Of a stretch of 47,292 nt of DNA, positions 8,403 to 17,201 are shown piece by piece. Source of the stretch: Intestinibacter bartlettii (GTDB lineage Bacteria > Bacillota > Clostridia > Peptostreptococcales > Peptostreptococcaceae); assembly GCF_018917435.1 (NCBI RefSeq), contig NZ_JAHLOQ010000025.1:1-47292 (forward strand). The letters run 5' to 3'. Position 1 is the stretch's first letter, and the number at the start of each line of letters is the position of its first letter. The notes beneath the pieces were generated by a model. That model did no database searches. It was not told the origin of the DNA and worked only from the letters and a program-made list of their open reading frames with translations. Both the position numbers and the translations under genes were made by a program.

Positions 8403-9209
8403 TTATAAAGTTATTTTTTCTAAATCATATGGAACAAATACATTTCCATCAAATTTTCTCTTTGCCTCTTGTGTATATAAAGATTTTCTATTTTTTAAAT
8501 TCACATCTTCAGTATGATACAGTAGTAAATTTTTTATATTTAATTCTTGAGCAGTTTTTCCTGCATCAAGTGCTGTACTGTGATACTTTTCATATGGTTT
8601 AAATATTTCTCTATCTTTATATAGACAAAATGCCTCAACAAGCATCCAATCACAATCTTGTACATATTTTTTGTTTATTTCATTGTAAGGTTCATCACCA
8701 AGACATGCCAATGTTTTTCCATCTTCATATGTTAATTTAAATCCAAATTGTTTTTTCTTTTGTGATTTAATATCAAAAAATTCAACTTTTATATCATTTA
8801 TAAAAATCTCTTCTTCGTCTTTCACTTCTTGAATAATTATTTCTTGACCAATTAGTTTAAATAGCTTTGAAGTAAGAGTCATTTCACAAAATACCTCTAA
8901 CATATGTTTAACTTCATCATGACAGTATATCGTAAATATCCCCTTGTATTTTTTATTAAAAATCATAGTTCCAATTTTTCTTATTATCCAAATAACCCCT
9001 AGTATATGATCCGTGTGACCATGTGTTATTATCATATTTTTAATACTTGTGTATGGAATTTTAAGCTTTTCTAATTGAGTCATAACACCATTTCCACCAC
9101 CAGCATCAACCATAAGATATTCATTTTTATTTTTAATTAAAAAACATGTATTGTAACACTTTGTCACCATAGCATTTCCAGTCCCCAACATAATCAATTC
9201 TGTATTCAT
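8403..9209 (-). CDS. MBL-fold metallo-hydrolase, RNase Z-like
   Basis: A 268-residue metallo-beta-lactamase-fold hydrolase of the RNase Z/ElaC-like branch. It starts with GTGNA and reads VDAGGGNG before the metal motif THGHTDH (about 62-68), then has LACLGDE (about 170) and a C-terminal KYHSTALDAG plus LLLYHTE, supplying the remaining Asp/His ligands. It lacks the long exosite arm expected of a true tRNA 3'-processing RNase Z, and the canonical HCHGDH is HGHTDH here, so a phosphodiesterase or other hydrolase role is as likely. Divergent from the HsdR-N-like gene; own terminator. Confidence 0.8.
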   Translation of the reverse strand: MNTELIMLGTGNAMVTKCYNTCFLIKNKNEYLMVDAGGGNGVMTQLEKLKIPYTSIKNMIITHGHTDHILGVIWIIRKIGTMIFNKKYKGIFTIYCHDEVKHMLEVFCEMTLTSKLFKLIGQEIIIQEVKDEEEIFINDIKVEFFDIKSQKKKQFGFKLTYEDGKTLACLGDEPYNEINKKYVQDCDWMLVEAFCLYKDREIFKPYEKYHSTALDAGKTAQELNIKNLLLYHTEDVNLKNRKSLYTQEAKRKFDGNVFVPYDLEKITL

Positions 9210-9455
9210 CTTTTACCCCTTTGATATTTATTATTGCTTTCTAATAAATACTAACATATATTATTAAAATTTGCCAAATCTCTATTTTTTTAAACATTTA
9301 GTTTATTTTTATGTTTTATATAAATTAAAATGTTATAATAAAATTAACAAATTTTACCTAGATATGGAAAGTTAAATTATGAAGATAAACAATATATATA
9401 CGATTTAATTAACTGTCTTAATAGAAATAAATAATATAAAATAAGGGGAGTAGCT

Positions 9456-10517
9456 ATGGATTTTAATGAAAAAATCAGAAATTTTATAGATAGAATAGAA
9501 ACGATAAAAGATACACTTACAACAGAAGAAGCAACTAAAACAGCTTTAATAATGCCATTTTTTCAATTATTAGATTATGATGTTTTTAATCCATTGGAAT
9601 TTGTTCCTGAATACGTTGCTGATATCGGTGTAAAAAGAGGGGAAAAGGTTGACTATGCAATAATAAAAAATGGGAAACCTATAATAATAATTGAAGCAAA
9701 GTCCGTAACAGATAAATTAAAAAAACATGATACTCAGCTAATGAGATATTTTTCTGTTACAGAAGCAAAATTTGCAATACTTACAAATGGAATTAATTAT
9801 AAATTTTTTACAGATTTAGACCATCCTAATATGATGGATGAAAAACCATTTTTAGAGATAAACTTATTAAATGCAACTGATAATGAAATCCTACAATTAA
9901 AAAAATTTGCTAAAAATACTTTTAATCTTGAGGCAATTTCTTCAACTGCTTCAACTTTAAAATATATAGATAATATAAATGATAGACTTAAAGATGAGTT
10001 AGAAAATCCTAGTGATGATTTTGTAAGATTTATGATAAATGATTTTTATGTAGGTGTAAAAAATAAAAATGTAGTAGATAAATTTAGACCTATAGTCCAA
10101 AAAGCTTTATCGCAATTTGCTACTGATTTTATGAATGAAAAAATCCAAATTGCATTAGGTGAAAATGCTGCAACTAAATTGCCAACTTATAAAAAACCTC
10201 TATCTCAATCTGAAAAAGAACAAACTAAACTCATAACAAAAGAAGAGTTAGAAGCACTTGAAATAATAAGGGAAATTTTATCAGATATAGTTAACAAAGA
10301 AGATATTACATATAAGAGTACAAAAAGTTACTTTGGAATCAATTATAAAAATAACAGCAATAATTGGATATGTAGATTGTTCCTATATAGAAAAAATAAA
10401 ATGGGTATACACTTACCTGATGAAAACAAAGATACTATCAAATATGACTTTGATGAAATAGATGATTTAAATGAAATTAAGCCTCTGCTTGAGGAAATTG
10501 TTAAAAGATATATTTAA
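9456..10517 (+). CDS. Orphan type I restriction HsdR-N-like nuclease domain protein
   Basis: A 353-residue protein whose first ~160 residues match the N-terminal nuclease domain of type I restriction R subunits. The PD-(D/E)xK signature is visible: E52, D66 in EKVDYAIIKNG, and E80-A-K82 after a run of Ile, followed by QLMRYFSVTEAKFAILTNG, the QxxxY-type motif VI. No helicase motor follows. Instead there is a helical region and a C-terminal ~90-residue alpha/beta domain (from ITKEELEAL) with several Trp/Tyr. No hsdM or hsdS is nearby. Such stand-alone proteins occur on chromosomes and phages; a defence or DNA-repair role is inference. GGGGAG precedes ATG 9456. Confidence 0.8.
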   Translation: MDFNEKIRNFIDRIETIKDTLTTEEATKTALIMPFFQLLDYDVFNPLEFVPEYVADIGVKRGEKVDYAIIKNGKPIIIIEAKSVTDKLKKHDTQLMRYFSVTEAKFAILTNGINYKFFTDLDHPNMMDEKPFLEINLLNATDNEILQLKKFAKNTFNLEAISSTASTLKYIDNINDRLKDELENPSDDFVRFMINDFYVGVKNKNVVDKFRPIVQKALSQFATDFMNEKIQIALGENAATKLPTYKKPLSQSEKEQTKLITKEELEALEIIREILSDIVNKEDITYKSTKSYFGINYKNNSNNWICRLFLYRKNKMGIHLPDENKDTIKYDFDEIDDLNEIKPLLEEIVKRYI

Positions 10518-10523
10518 GATATT

Positions 10524-10564
10524 AAAATAAGCCAGAAAAGTTATAATAATTTCTGGCTTATTTT
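10524..10564. terminator. Hairpin terminator, copy 1 of a repeated element
   Basis: Perfect 15-bp arms AAAATAAGCCAGAAA (10524-10538) and its complement (10550-10564). It is bidirectional, between the HsdR-N-like gene (+) and the GntP gene (-). A near copy lies at 12175-12215. Confidence 0.85.
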
Positions 10565-10570
10565 ATTTAA

Positions 10571-10600
10571 CATCCTCTCACACCACCGTGGGTACCGTGA
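10571..10600 (-). mobile_element. Possible group II intron scar (about 30 bases)
   Basis: The reverse strand reads GGTACCCACGGTGGTGTG then AGAGGATG. From memory this resembles the conserved stretch just after the maturase ORF in many clostridial group II introns (GGTACGTACGGTGGTGTG then AGAGG). No reverse transcriptase ORF, domain V or exon-binding site is recognisable nearby, so if real it is only a decayed remnant. A chance match is possible. Confidence 0.3.
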
Positions 10601-10633
10601 TATACTTTATACTTATTCATTCCAAGATTTATT

Positions 10634-12004
10634 TTAAATATATATACTCACACCTATTACAATTATAGCTGTTACAACTATTGGAATTAATACAGATGTT
10701 ACAAATATATCCTTGTATGATTCCTTGTGAGTAAGACCACAAATTGCTAGAGTTGTAATAACTGCCCCATTATGTGGCAATGTATCAAGACCTCCACAAG
10801 CTAGAGAAGCTACTCTATGTAAAATTTCAGGTGAAATATTCAAAGTACTTGCCATTTGCAGATAAGTAGGTGCTAAAGCATCTAAAGTAATTGTTAATCC
10901 CCCAGAAGCAGATGCTGTAAGTCCGCAAATTAAATTTACAGATAAAGCTTCTGATATTATAGGATTTGATGAAATATTAAATACAAAATTTTGAATTACT
11001 GAAAAAATAGCCAATGATTTAATCACACTACCATACCCAACGATTGCTGATGAATTTAATAAAGGTCTAAAAGAATTAGTAACACCTTCATCTAAAACAC
11101 TTTTTATATTTTTGATTTTTTTAAAATTAGTAATAACTAAAAATAAATCTGCTATAACAATTGAAATTATGACACTCCATGTTCCAGATACATTGCCTAA
11201 AGTTGTATTAAACTTTTCTAAATAGGCTCCGTCAACTGAAGGATAATATACTTTTGAGAAAAATAAGTTTGATGCAAATATAATTAAAATAGGTACAATT
11301 GCCACAAGTATATTTGGTAGTTTTTCTTCAGTTAATTTTTCATTCTCTATAGAATTTCCATATCCTTCATTATTATTTCTAGCTTTTTTAGTTTCTCTAC
11401 TTAAATAAATCATTCCTAATCCTAACATTAGTAAACTTGCAATTATACCAAGTAAAGGCGCTGCAAAAGCATCTGTTCCAAAGTACTTCATTGGAATAAC
11501 ATTTTGAATTTCTGGTGAGCCTGGAGCTGCTGTCATTGTAAAAGTAAATGAACCTAATGCAATACATCCAGGAATAAGTCTTTTTGGAATATCTGCTTCT
11601 TTAAATAAAATCCTAGCTATGGGATATGATATAAAAGCAACTACAAATAGAGAAACTCCTCCATATGTAAGTAGCGCCCCTGATAAAACTATGGATAATA
11701 TAGCTTTGTCGCTCCCTAATTTTTTTGTTATAAAATGAGAAATAGATTTTGCATAATTTGCTTTTTCCATCAATATAGCAAATATGGCTCCTGTCATAAA
11801 TAATGGGAAGTAATTTTTTACAAAGCTTGCAAAGCCTGACATATATACTTCTGTATAAGATGCCATTAGGTGGCTATCAAAACCAGTAGTTGCTATAAGT
11901 GTCAATAGCGCTACTATTGGTGCTGTGATTATTGTTGAATATCCTTTATATGCTAAAAACATAATAAGTACAAGTGATGAAATTAATCCTATGATGCTAA
12001 ACAT
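10634..12004 (-). CDS. GntP-family permease
   Basis: A 456-residue membrane protein of the GntP (gluconate:H+ symporter) family, importing an organic acid or sugar acid by proton or cation symport. About 12 hydrophobic segments are seen, with family landmarks FPLFMTGAIFAILME (about 66-80), YGGVSLFVVAF (about 113-123), MTAAPGSPEIQNVIP (about 157-171), SASGGLTITLDAL (about 361-373) and LPHNGAVITTL (about 411-421). No catabolic gene accompanies it, so the substrate is unknown. The ATG at 12004 has no adjacent Shine-Dalgarno; AAGGAG lies 30 bases upstream with a perfect hairpin between them. It lies between two related hairpin terminators. Confidence 0.85.
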   Translation of the reverse strand: MFSIIGLISSLVLIMFLAYKGYSTIITAPIVALLTLIATTGFDSHLMASYTEVYMSGFASFVKNYFPLFMTGAIFAILMEKANYAKSISHFITKKLGSDKAILSIVLSGALLTYGGVSLFVVAFISYPIARILFKEADIPKRLIPGCIALGSFTFTMTAAPGSPEIQNVIPMKYFGTDAFAAPLLGIIASLLMLGLGMIYLSRETKKARNNNEGYGNSIENEKLTEEKLPNILVAIVPILIIFASNLFFSKVYYPSVDGAYLEKFNTTLGNVSGTWSVIISIVIADLFLVITNFKKIKNIKSVLDEGVTNSFRPLLNSSAIVGYGSVIKSLAIFSVIQNFVFNISSNPIISEALSVNLICGLTASASGGLTITLDALAPTYLQMASTLNISPEILHRVASLACGGLDTLPHNGAVITTLAICGLTHKESYKDIFVTSVLIPIVVTAIIVIGVSIYI

Positions 12005-12040
12005 TTTTTATTTAGTGTTGTAGTAACAACACTACTCCTT
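12005..12040 (-). promoter_or_regulatory. Hairpin between Shine-Dalgarno and start codon of the GntP gene
   Basis: On the reverse strand AAGGAG (12040-12035) is followed by TAGTGTTGT-TACT-ACAACACTA, a perfect 9-bp stem with a 4-base loop (12034-12013), then eight A-rich bases and the ATG. Linear distance from SD to ATG is 30 bases, too far for initiation. If the hairpin forms, the effective distance is about eight. A short TTG ORF (TTG TTA CTA CAA CAC TAA) in the same stretch is an alternative reading. Confidence 0.6.
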
Positions 12041-12174
12041 TCATATTTCTTTTATATTTTATAAATTCCCCAATTTTTTTATATTTAATCTATTTTTCCA
12101 AGTTTTATCTTTAAAGATTTAAATCTGTATATAAAATTCCGTGATTTAATACATACTCTTAAAAATATTAAATA

Positions 12175-12215
12175 AAAATAAGCCAGAGAAATTGCAATAA
12201 TCCCTGGCTTATTTT
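12175..12215 (-). terminator. Hairpin terminator, copy 2 of a repeated element
   Basis: AAAATAAGCCAG (12175-12186) pairs with CTGGCTTATTTT (12204-12215). The stem extends by three pairs, including a G-U pair, in reverse-strand RNA. It lies downstream of the FAD/Rieske gene. Over 45 bases it matches the 10524 copy at about 38 positions, in the same orientation. Confidence 0.75.
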
Positions 12216-12262
12216 ATATTTTGGGTGTCAAATGGATGTCAATTTTAAGTTTTTTAATAACC

Positions 12263-13792
12263 TTACACTAAATCAGGGTCAATATCATTATCACCCATTC
12301 CAAGTAATTTCAATGGTTTAAGGGCTGGTCCATTTAATATACTTCCGTCATAATTAAACCTAGAACCGTGACATGGACAATCCCAACTTTTTTCAAAGCT
12401 ATTAAATTTAAGTTCACAACCTAAATGTGTACATGTTATATCCACAACATATAGTTTTCCATCTTTATCCCTATATGCTCCATATTTGTCGCCATCTATA
12501 ACTATGATCTTCCCTTCTTCTTTTTGTATGTCAAATTCTGTGCTACCTTTTTTGATTTTACCTTTTATATAGTCATATGCCATGATTGTATTTTCTTTTA
12601 AATATTTTAGATTTAAATAACTTCCTGTTCTAGATGGATTAAATAGCTCTTTATATTTTGAATTTCCTGTAGTAATTAAATCTTTAAAAATAATGGCTGC
12701 AACAGCAGATGTACTTATGCCCCATTTACAAAATCCAGTTGCAATATATAAATTTTCTTGTTCTTTATTTATATGTCCGATATAAGGTATATTATCTGTT
12801 GTTATATAATCCTGAGTAGACCATCTATATTCTAAAGTACCTATCTTAAAGTTATTTTTAGCAAATTCAACAATATCATTAAATATATTACTCTCATCGT
12901 CACATTTACCAGTTTTGTGGTCAAATCCTCCACACACTAAATAATTCTTATCTTTGTCAGTATATGTTCTCACAGTTTTTGAAGGTTGTTCTACATTTAT
13001 AAACATTCCTTTAGCAATAGGTTTGTTTAATTTTGAGACAGTTAAATATGATCTATATGCCTGCTCTTTTGAAAAATAAAGTCCTAATTCATCATGCCAT
13101 ATATTTGAAGATGCTATTATAACCATTTTTGCCTTTATTTCATTATTATATTTTGTTTTTACTATATATTCGTTATTTTTCTTTTCAAGACCAACAACGG
13201 GAGTATTTTCATATATTTCAATACCTTTTGATGAAATCACCTTGGCCAATCCATCCATATATTTTTTAGTGTTAAACTGGGCTTGATTGTCCAATTTTAG
13301 TGCCCCTTTTACACTTAGCGGAAAGTTTTCTATATTATTTAAATATTCATATGGGATTTCTAGCTTCTGACATGTTTTATACTCTTCTTTTATTTTATTT
13401 AAATCATCGTCATTTTCTGTAAATATGTAATTTGGTAATTCTTCAAAATTACAATCGATATTGTTTTTTTTAATTATATTTTTTATTAATTTAAGCCCAT
13501 CTTCATTAGCTTCATAATAGAGTCTACTTTTTTCATCTCCATATTTTTTACTTATACTATCATATATTAGTCCATGTGAAGATGTTATCTTTCCAGTATT
13601 TCTACCAGATGAACCATATCCAACTTTATCTGATTCTAAAACTACGATTTTTTTGCCTATATCACTTAACATATATGCTGTGTGAAGTCCTGTAAGACCC
13701 GCCCCAACGATTAAACAATCTGTATCTATATCTTTATCTAAAGTAGGGTAACTTGCCCCTTGACTTGTTAATATCCAAAATGAATTTTCCAT
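12263..13792 (-). CDS. FAD-dependent oxidoreductase with C-terminal Rieske [2Fe-2S] domain
   Basis: About 509 residues. The N-terminal DAO-type FAD domain shows the dinucleotide fold LIVGAGLTGLHTAYML and then GYGSSGRNTGKI. The C-terminal ~100 residues are a Rieske domain with CTHLGC and CPCHGS motifs: two Cys/His pairs for the cluster plus the extra cysteine pair that forms a disulfide in bc1-type Rieske proteins. This fusion is a known family of unassigned dehydrogenases, related to glycine/D-amino acid oxidases. Electrons probably pass from substrate through FAD to the cluster. The frame also allows a GTG at 13801; ATG 13792 (MENSFW) with AAGG eight bases upstream is preferred. Substrate unknown. 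Confidence 0.85.
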   Translation of the reverse strand: MENSFWILTSQGASYPTLDKDIDTDCLIVGAGLTGLHTAYMLSDIGKKIVVLESDKVGYGSSGRNTGKITSSHGLIYDSISKKYGDEKSRLYYEANEDGLKLIKNIIKKNNIDCNFEELPNYIFTENDDDLNKIKEEYKTCQKLEIPYEYLNNIENFPLSVKGALKLDNQAQFNTKKYMDGLAKVISSKGIEIYENTPVVGLEKKNNEYIVKTKYNNEIKAKMVIIASSNIWHDELGLYFSKEQAYRSYLTVSKLNKPIAKGMFINVEQPSKTVRTYTDKDKNYLVCGGFDHKTGKCDDESNIFNDIVEFAKNNFKIGTLEYRWSTQDYITTDNIPYIGHINKEQENLYIATGFCKWGISTSAVAAIIFKDLITTGNSKYKELFNPSRTGSYLNLKYLKENTIMAYDYIKGKIKKGSTEFDIQKEEGKIIVIDGDKYGAYRDKDGKLYVVDITCTHLGCELKFNSFEKSWDCPCHGSRFNYDGSILNGPALKPLKLLGMGDNDIDPDLV

Positions 13793-13900
13793 AATAAACA
13801 CCTTTTTCCTTTAGTTTTTATACTCTTTTATTATTTCCAATATTAGAAAATATATTTATTTGCAATTTAAAAATGAATATATTTTCCTTGCAATTAAAAA

Positions 13901-13927
13901 GCTACCACGAGTAATACTCGTGGTAGC
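13901..13927 (-). terminator. Intrinsic terminator of the fru genes
   Basis: GCTACCACGAGTA / TACTCGTGGTAGC, a perfect 13-bp GC-rich stem, followed by TTTTT on the reverse strand. It lies about 60 bases after the fruA stop. A second small palindrome, TTAATTGAT / ATCAATTAA (13951-13972), sits between. Confidence 0.92.
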
Positions 13928-13987
13928 AAGGGGTTGTGTTTATATATGGGTTAATTGATTTTTATCAATTAAATCCTGGTTAACTTA

Positions 13988-15958
13988 TTAATTTGCTTTT
14001 TTACTTTTTAATAAACCTAATATTAATCCTCCAACTACAGAACCTATTACTAATGCTACAAAATACATTAGAGGGTTAGTTATAACTGGTAGTATAAATA
14101 TTCCACCATGAGGAGCTCTAGATCCACATCCAAATGCCATTGATAGAGCACCTGCTATTGCTGAACCTACTACACAAGATGGTATTACTCTTGCTGGATC
14201 TCCTGCTGCAAATGGTATTGCACCTTCTGTTATGAATGATAATCCCATTACATAGTTTACTATACCTGATTTTCTTTCACTTTCAGTAAATCTGTCTTTG
14301 AAAAATGTTGTTGCAAGTGCTATTGCTATAGGAGGCACCATACCACCTATCATAACTGCTGCCATTATTGCGAATTGTTCTGGTCCTGCATTTGCAACTG
14401 TAAGTTGTGCAGTACCGAATACATATGCTGCTTTGTTGAATGGTCCACCCATATCAACTGCCATCATTGCTGCTAAAACTGCACCTAATAGTATTTGACT
14501 ACTTCCACTCATTGATGATAAGAAGTTGTTAAGTCCTGTATTTATTGCACCCATTATTGGGTTAACTGCCATCATAAATATTGCCATTAGTAATATACCA
14601 AATATTGGATAAAGTAAAACTGGTTTTATACCTTCAAGTGATGCTGGCAATTTAGAGAATATCTTTTTAAGTAAAAGTACTATATATCCTGCTACAAAAC
14701 CTGCTAATAAAGCACCTAAGAAACCTGAACTTACTGGATTAGACTCTGCAAAATTCATTACATTAGTAAATGTATATCCATCTTTTGCGATAACTCCGCC
14801 TACAAAACCGACTGCTAAACCAGGTCTATCTGCTATACTCATTGCTATGTAACCTGCTAATATAGGTAACATAAATCCAAATGCTTGTTCACCAACTGTT
14901 TTGAAAAATGCTGCTACTGGAGTATTCTTACCAAAGTTTGCTGGGTTTATGCTGTAATCATCTAATAAGAATGCTATTGCTATTAATATACCTCCACCTA
15001 CAACAAATGGTAACATGTGAGATACACCGTTCATTAAGTCTTTATAAAATTTTCTACCTAAACTTTCTTCTTCATTTGCACTTTCTTCTGAATCATTAGC
15101 TGTGCTGTCTGCATGATATATAGGAGCGTCGCCTTTTATTGCTCTATCTAATAACTCATCAGCTTTATGTATTCCATCTGCAACTTTAGTTATTATAACT
15201 TTTTTCCCATCAAATCTGTTCATTTCAACTTTTTTATCTGCTGCAACTATTATACATTTTGCATGTTCTATTTCTTCTTTTGTTAAAGCATTTTTAACTC
15301 CACCAGAGCCATTAGTTTCAACTTTAATTGTTATTCCTTTTTCAGCACCTTTGTTGTTTAAACTTTCTGCTGCCATAAATGTATGTGCTATACCTGTTGG
15401 ACAAGCAGTAACTGCTAAAACTTGAGGATATTTGTTATCTTGAGCATTTTGAGCTTTATTATTTTCTTCAACTTTTTCTTCTTTTTGTTCTTCTGGGAAT
15501 TTTTCAGTTTCTTTTTTATCTATTAATGATAAGAACTCATCTACACTCTTTGAATCTATTAAACTATTTTTAAAATCTGGATCCATTAAGATTGTAGATA
15601 GTCTTGATAATACTTCTAAGTGAGTATTATTTGCTCCATCTGGTGCAGCTATCATAAAGAATAAGTTAGATAAACTTCCATCAAATGCTTCATAATCTAT
15701 ACCTTCTTTTGTTATTCCAGCTGCTAAACAAGCTTTTTTAACTGCCTTTGTTTTAGCATGTGGAATTGCGATTCCTTCCCCTACTGCAGTTGTACTTAAT
15801 TCTTCTCGAGCTAGTATAGCTTCTTTATACTCGGCTTTATTATTTAAATTTCCACTTGCATTTACTAAGTCCACCATTTCATCTATTACTTCTGGTTTAG
15901 TTTTAGATGAAAGATTTAGTTTTATGGATTCTTTTGATAATAAATCTGTAATTCTCAT
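13988..15958 (-). CDS. fruA: PTS fructose transporter, fused IIA-IIB-IIC
   Basis: A 656-residue fused permease that imports fructose and phosphorylates it to fructose-1-phosphate. The IIA domain (1-150) has its phospho-His in GIAIPHAKT (H67). A Glu/Lys/Asn-rich linker leads to IIB (about 177-280), with phospho-Cys in VTACPTGIAHTFMAAE (C186). The IIC domain (about 305-650) has multiple membrane segments and family landmarks PFVVGGGILIA, DMGGPFNKAAY and GSRAPHGG. Length and order are as in other Firmicutes FruA. It follows fruK by 89 bases on the same strand and ends before a strong terminator. Regulation is probably by the PRD protein upstream. Confidence 0.95.
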   Translation of the reverse strand: MRITDLLSKESIKLNLSSKTKPEVIDEMVDLVNASGNLNNKAEYKEAILAREELSTTAVGEGIAIPHAKTKAVKKACLAAGITKEGIDYEAFDGSLSNLFFMIAAPDGANNTHLEVLSRLSTILMDPDFKNSLIDSKSVDEFLSLIDKKETEKFPEEQKEEKVEENNKAQNAQDNKYPQVLAVTACPTGIAHTFMAAESLNNKGAEKGITIKVETNGSGGVKNALTKEEIEHAKCIIVAADKKVEMNRFDGKKVIITKVADGIHKADELLDRAIKGDAPIYHADSTANDSEESANEEESLGRKFYKDLMNGVSHMLPFVVGGGILIAIAFLLDDYSINPANFGKNTPVAAFFKTVGEQAFGFMLPILAGYIAMSIADRPGLAVGFVGGVIAKDGYTFTNVMNFAESNPVSSGFLGALLAGFVAGYIVLLLKKIFSKLPASLEGIKPVLLYPIFGILLMAIFMMAVNPIMGAINTGLNNFLSSMSGSSQILLGAVLAAMMAVDMGGPFNKAAYVFGTAQLTVANAGPEQFAIMAAVMIGGMVPPIAIALATTFFKDRFTESERKSGIVNYVMGLSFITEGAIPFAAGDPARVIPSCVVGSAIAGALSMAFGCGSRAPHGGIFILPVITNPLMYFVALVIGSVVGGLILGLLKSKKAN

Positions 15959-16047
15959 AACTCCTACTCCTTTTTATTGTTAAATAGTATTATTGCTCTT
16001 TATATTTTTATTATTTACCTCTATATTTTCAATTACTTTTTCATATT

Positions 16048-16968
16048 CTAATTTATTTTTTGAATTTTTATTTCTTCTACTAATTTATCTATAAATTCTC
16101 TAGTTGCTAAATCAGAAGAAAATGCTGTTGCTCCTCCACTTGCTGCCCCTAATCTAAGTGCTTCTTCATAACTACCTGATTTTAAATATCCGCTTATGAA
16201 ACCTGCTACCATTGAATCTCCAGCTCCAACTGAATTAATAACTTCACCTTTTGCAACATTACTTGTAAACACTTCACCGTTTTCAGATACTAATAACGCT
16301 CCGTCTTTACCCATTGATATTAAAACATTTTGAGCACCCATTTCTTTTAACTTTTTAGCATAGAAAACTACATCTTTTGTACTGTTTAATTCAACTCCAA
16401 ACATTTCTGCTAGTTCATGGTTGTTTGGTTTTATTAAGAAAGGTTTGTATTTTAAGACATTTAAAAGTAAATTTTTAGTCGCGTCTACTATAACCTTTAT
16501 ATCTCTGTCTTCTACTCTCTTCATTATATTTTCGTATAATTTTTCATCTAAGCATGCTGGAATACTTCCTGATAATATTAAAATATCTCCATCTACTAAT
16601 CTGTCTATAATTTCAAAAAATCTATTTAATTCTTCTTCGCTTATTTTAGGACCTTGTCCATTTATTTCTGTTTCTTCTTCACTTTTAATCTTTACATTAA
16701 TTCTTGTAAAACCTTCTTTTACTTTTATAAAATTAGATTTTAAGTTTAATTCTTGTAAAGAATCTATTATATAATCCCCTGTAAATCCACTTACAAATCC
16801 TAGAGCTATATTTTCATTATCTAAGCTTTTTAATATTCTAGTTACATTTATCCCCTTTCCACCCGGATATACATGTTCTTCATTTACTCTATTAACTTGT
16901 CCATTAACTAGTTTTTCAACTTTTATAACGTAATCTATAGATGGATTTAAAGTTACTGTATATATCAT
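16048..16968 (-). CDS. fruK: 1-phosphofructokinase
   Basis: A 306-residue PfkB-family kinase that phosphorylates fructose-1-phosphate (FruA's product) to fructose-1,6-bisphosphate with ATP. It begins MIYTVTLNPSIDYVI, has the PfkB signature PGGKGINVTRIL (about 36-47), LSGSIPACL, and the catalytic GAGDSMVAGF near residue 248 with the general-base Asp. An AGGAGG site precedes ATG 16968. The spacing to fruA suggests one transcript from the promoter at 17040-17068. Confidence 0.95.
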   Translation of the reverse strand: MIYTVTLNPSIDYVIKVEKLVNGQVNRVNEEHVYPGGKGINVTRILKSLDNENIALGFVSGFTGDYIIDSLQELNLKSNFIKVKEGFTRINVKIKSEEETEINGQGPKISEEELNRFFEIIDRLVDGDILILSGSIPACLDEKLYENIMKRVEDRDIKVIVDATKNLLLNVLKYKPFLIKPNNHELAEMFGVELNSTKDVVFYAKKLKEMGAQNVLISMGKDGALLVSENGEVFTSNVAKGEVINSVGAGDSMVAGFISGYLKSGSYEEALRLGAASGGATAFSSDLATREFIDKLVEEIKIQKIN

Positions 16969-17039
16969 CTACAAGCCTCCTTTATACTATTATTAGTGCT
17001 CATTTTTATTTTTTTTATTACCTTTATTTATCTTATATC

Positions 17040-17068
17040 TCTATATTAATTCAAAAATACGTTTTCAA
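17040..17068 (-). promoter_or_regulatory. Promoter for fruK-fruA
   Basis: Reverse strand TTGAAA (17068-17063), 17-base spacer and TATAGA (17045-17040), about 70 bases before fruK. Two perfect inverted repeats lie just upstream, where an activator would bind. Confidence 0.6.
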
Positions 17069-17075
17069 AAAGCCA

Positions 17076-17107
17076 ATAAATTTCTCTTAATTAAAAGAGA
17101 AATTTAT
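17076..17107. promoter_or_regulatory. Inverted repeat directly upstream of the fruK -35
   Basis: Perfect 13-bp arms ATAAATTTCTCTT (17076-17088) and complement (17095-17107) around a 6-base centre, eight bases from the -35. It could be an operator for the PRD regulator or an RNA hairpin at the end of the regulator transcript. Confidence 0.45.
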
Positions 17108-17128
17108 CGTTTTTATATTATTTAACAA

Positions 17129-17174
17129 TTTAGCGGTGCAAATCCTGTCGAAAGTTAGAATTTGCACCGCTAAA
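17129..17174. promoter_or_regulatory. GC-richer inverted repeat between the regulator gene and fruK
   Basis: Perfect 15-bp arms TTTAGCGGTGCAAAT (17129-17143) and complement (17160-17174) with a 16-base loop, 27 bases after the regulator stop codon. No T-tract follows on the reverse strand, so it is not a typical terminator. A regulatory or RNA-stabilising role is possible. Confidence 0.5.
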
Positions 17175-17201
17175 ATTATATTTGTAAAGTAAAATTAATA
17201 C

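Noticed and set aside
14298-15099. Open frames antisense to fruA
   Set aside because: Shadow frames of a clear PTS permease; no ribosome site or family motif.
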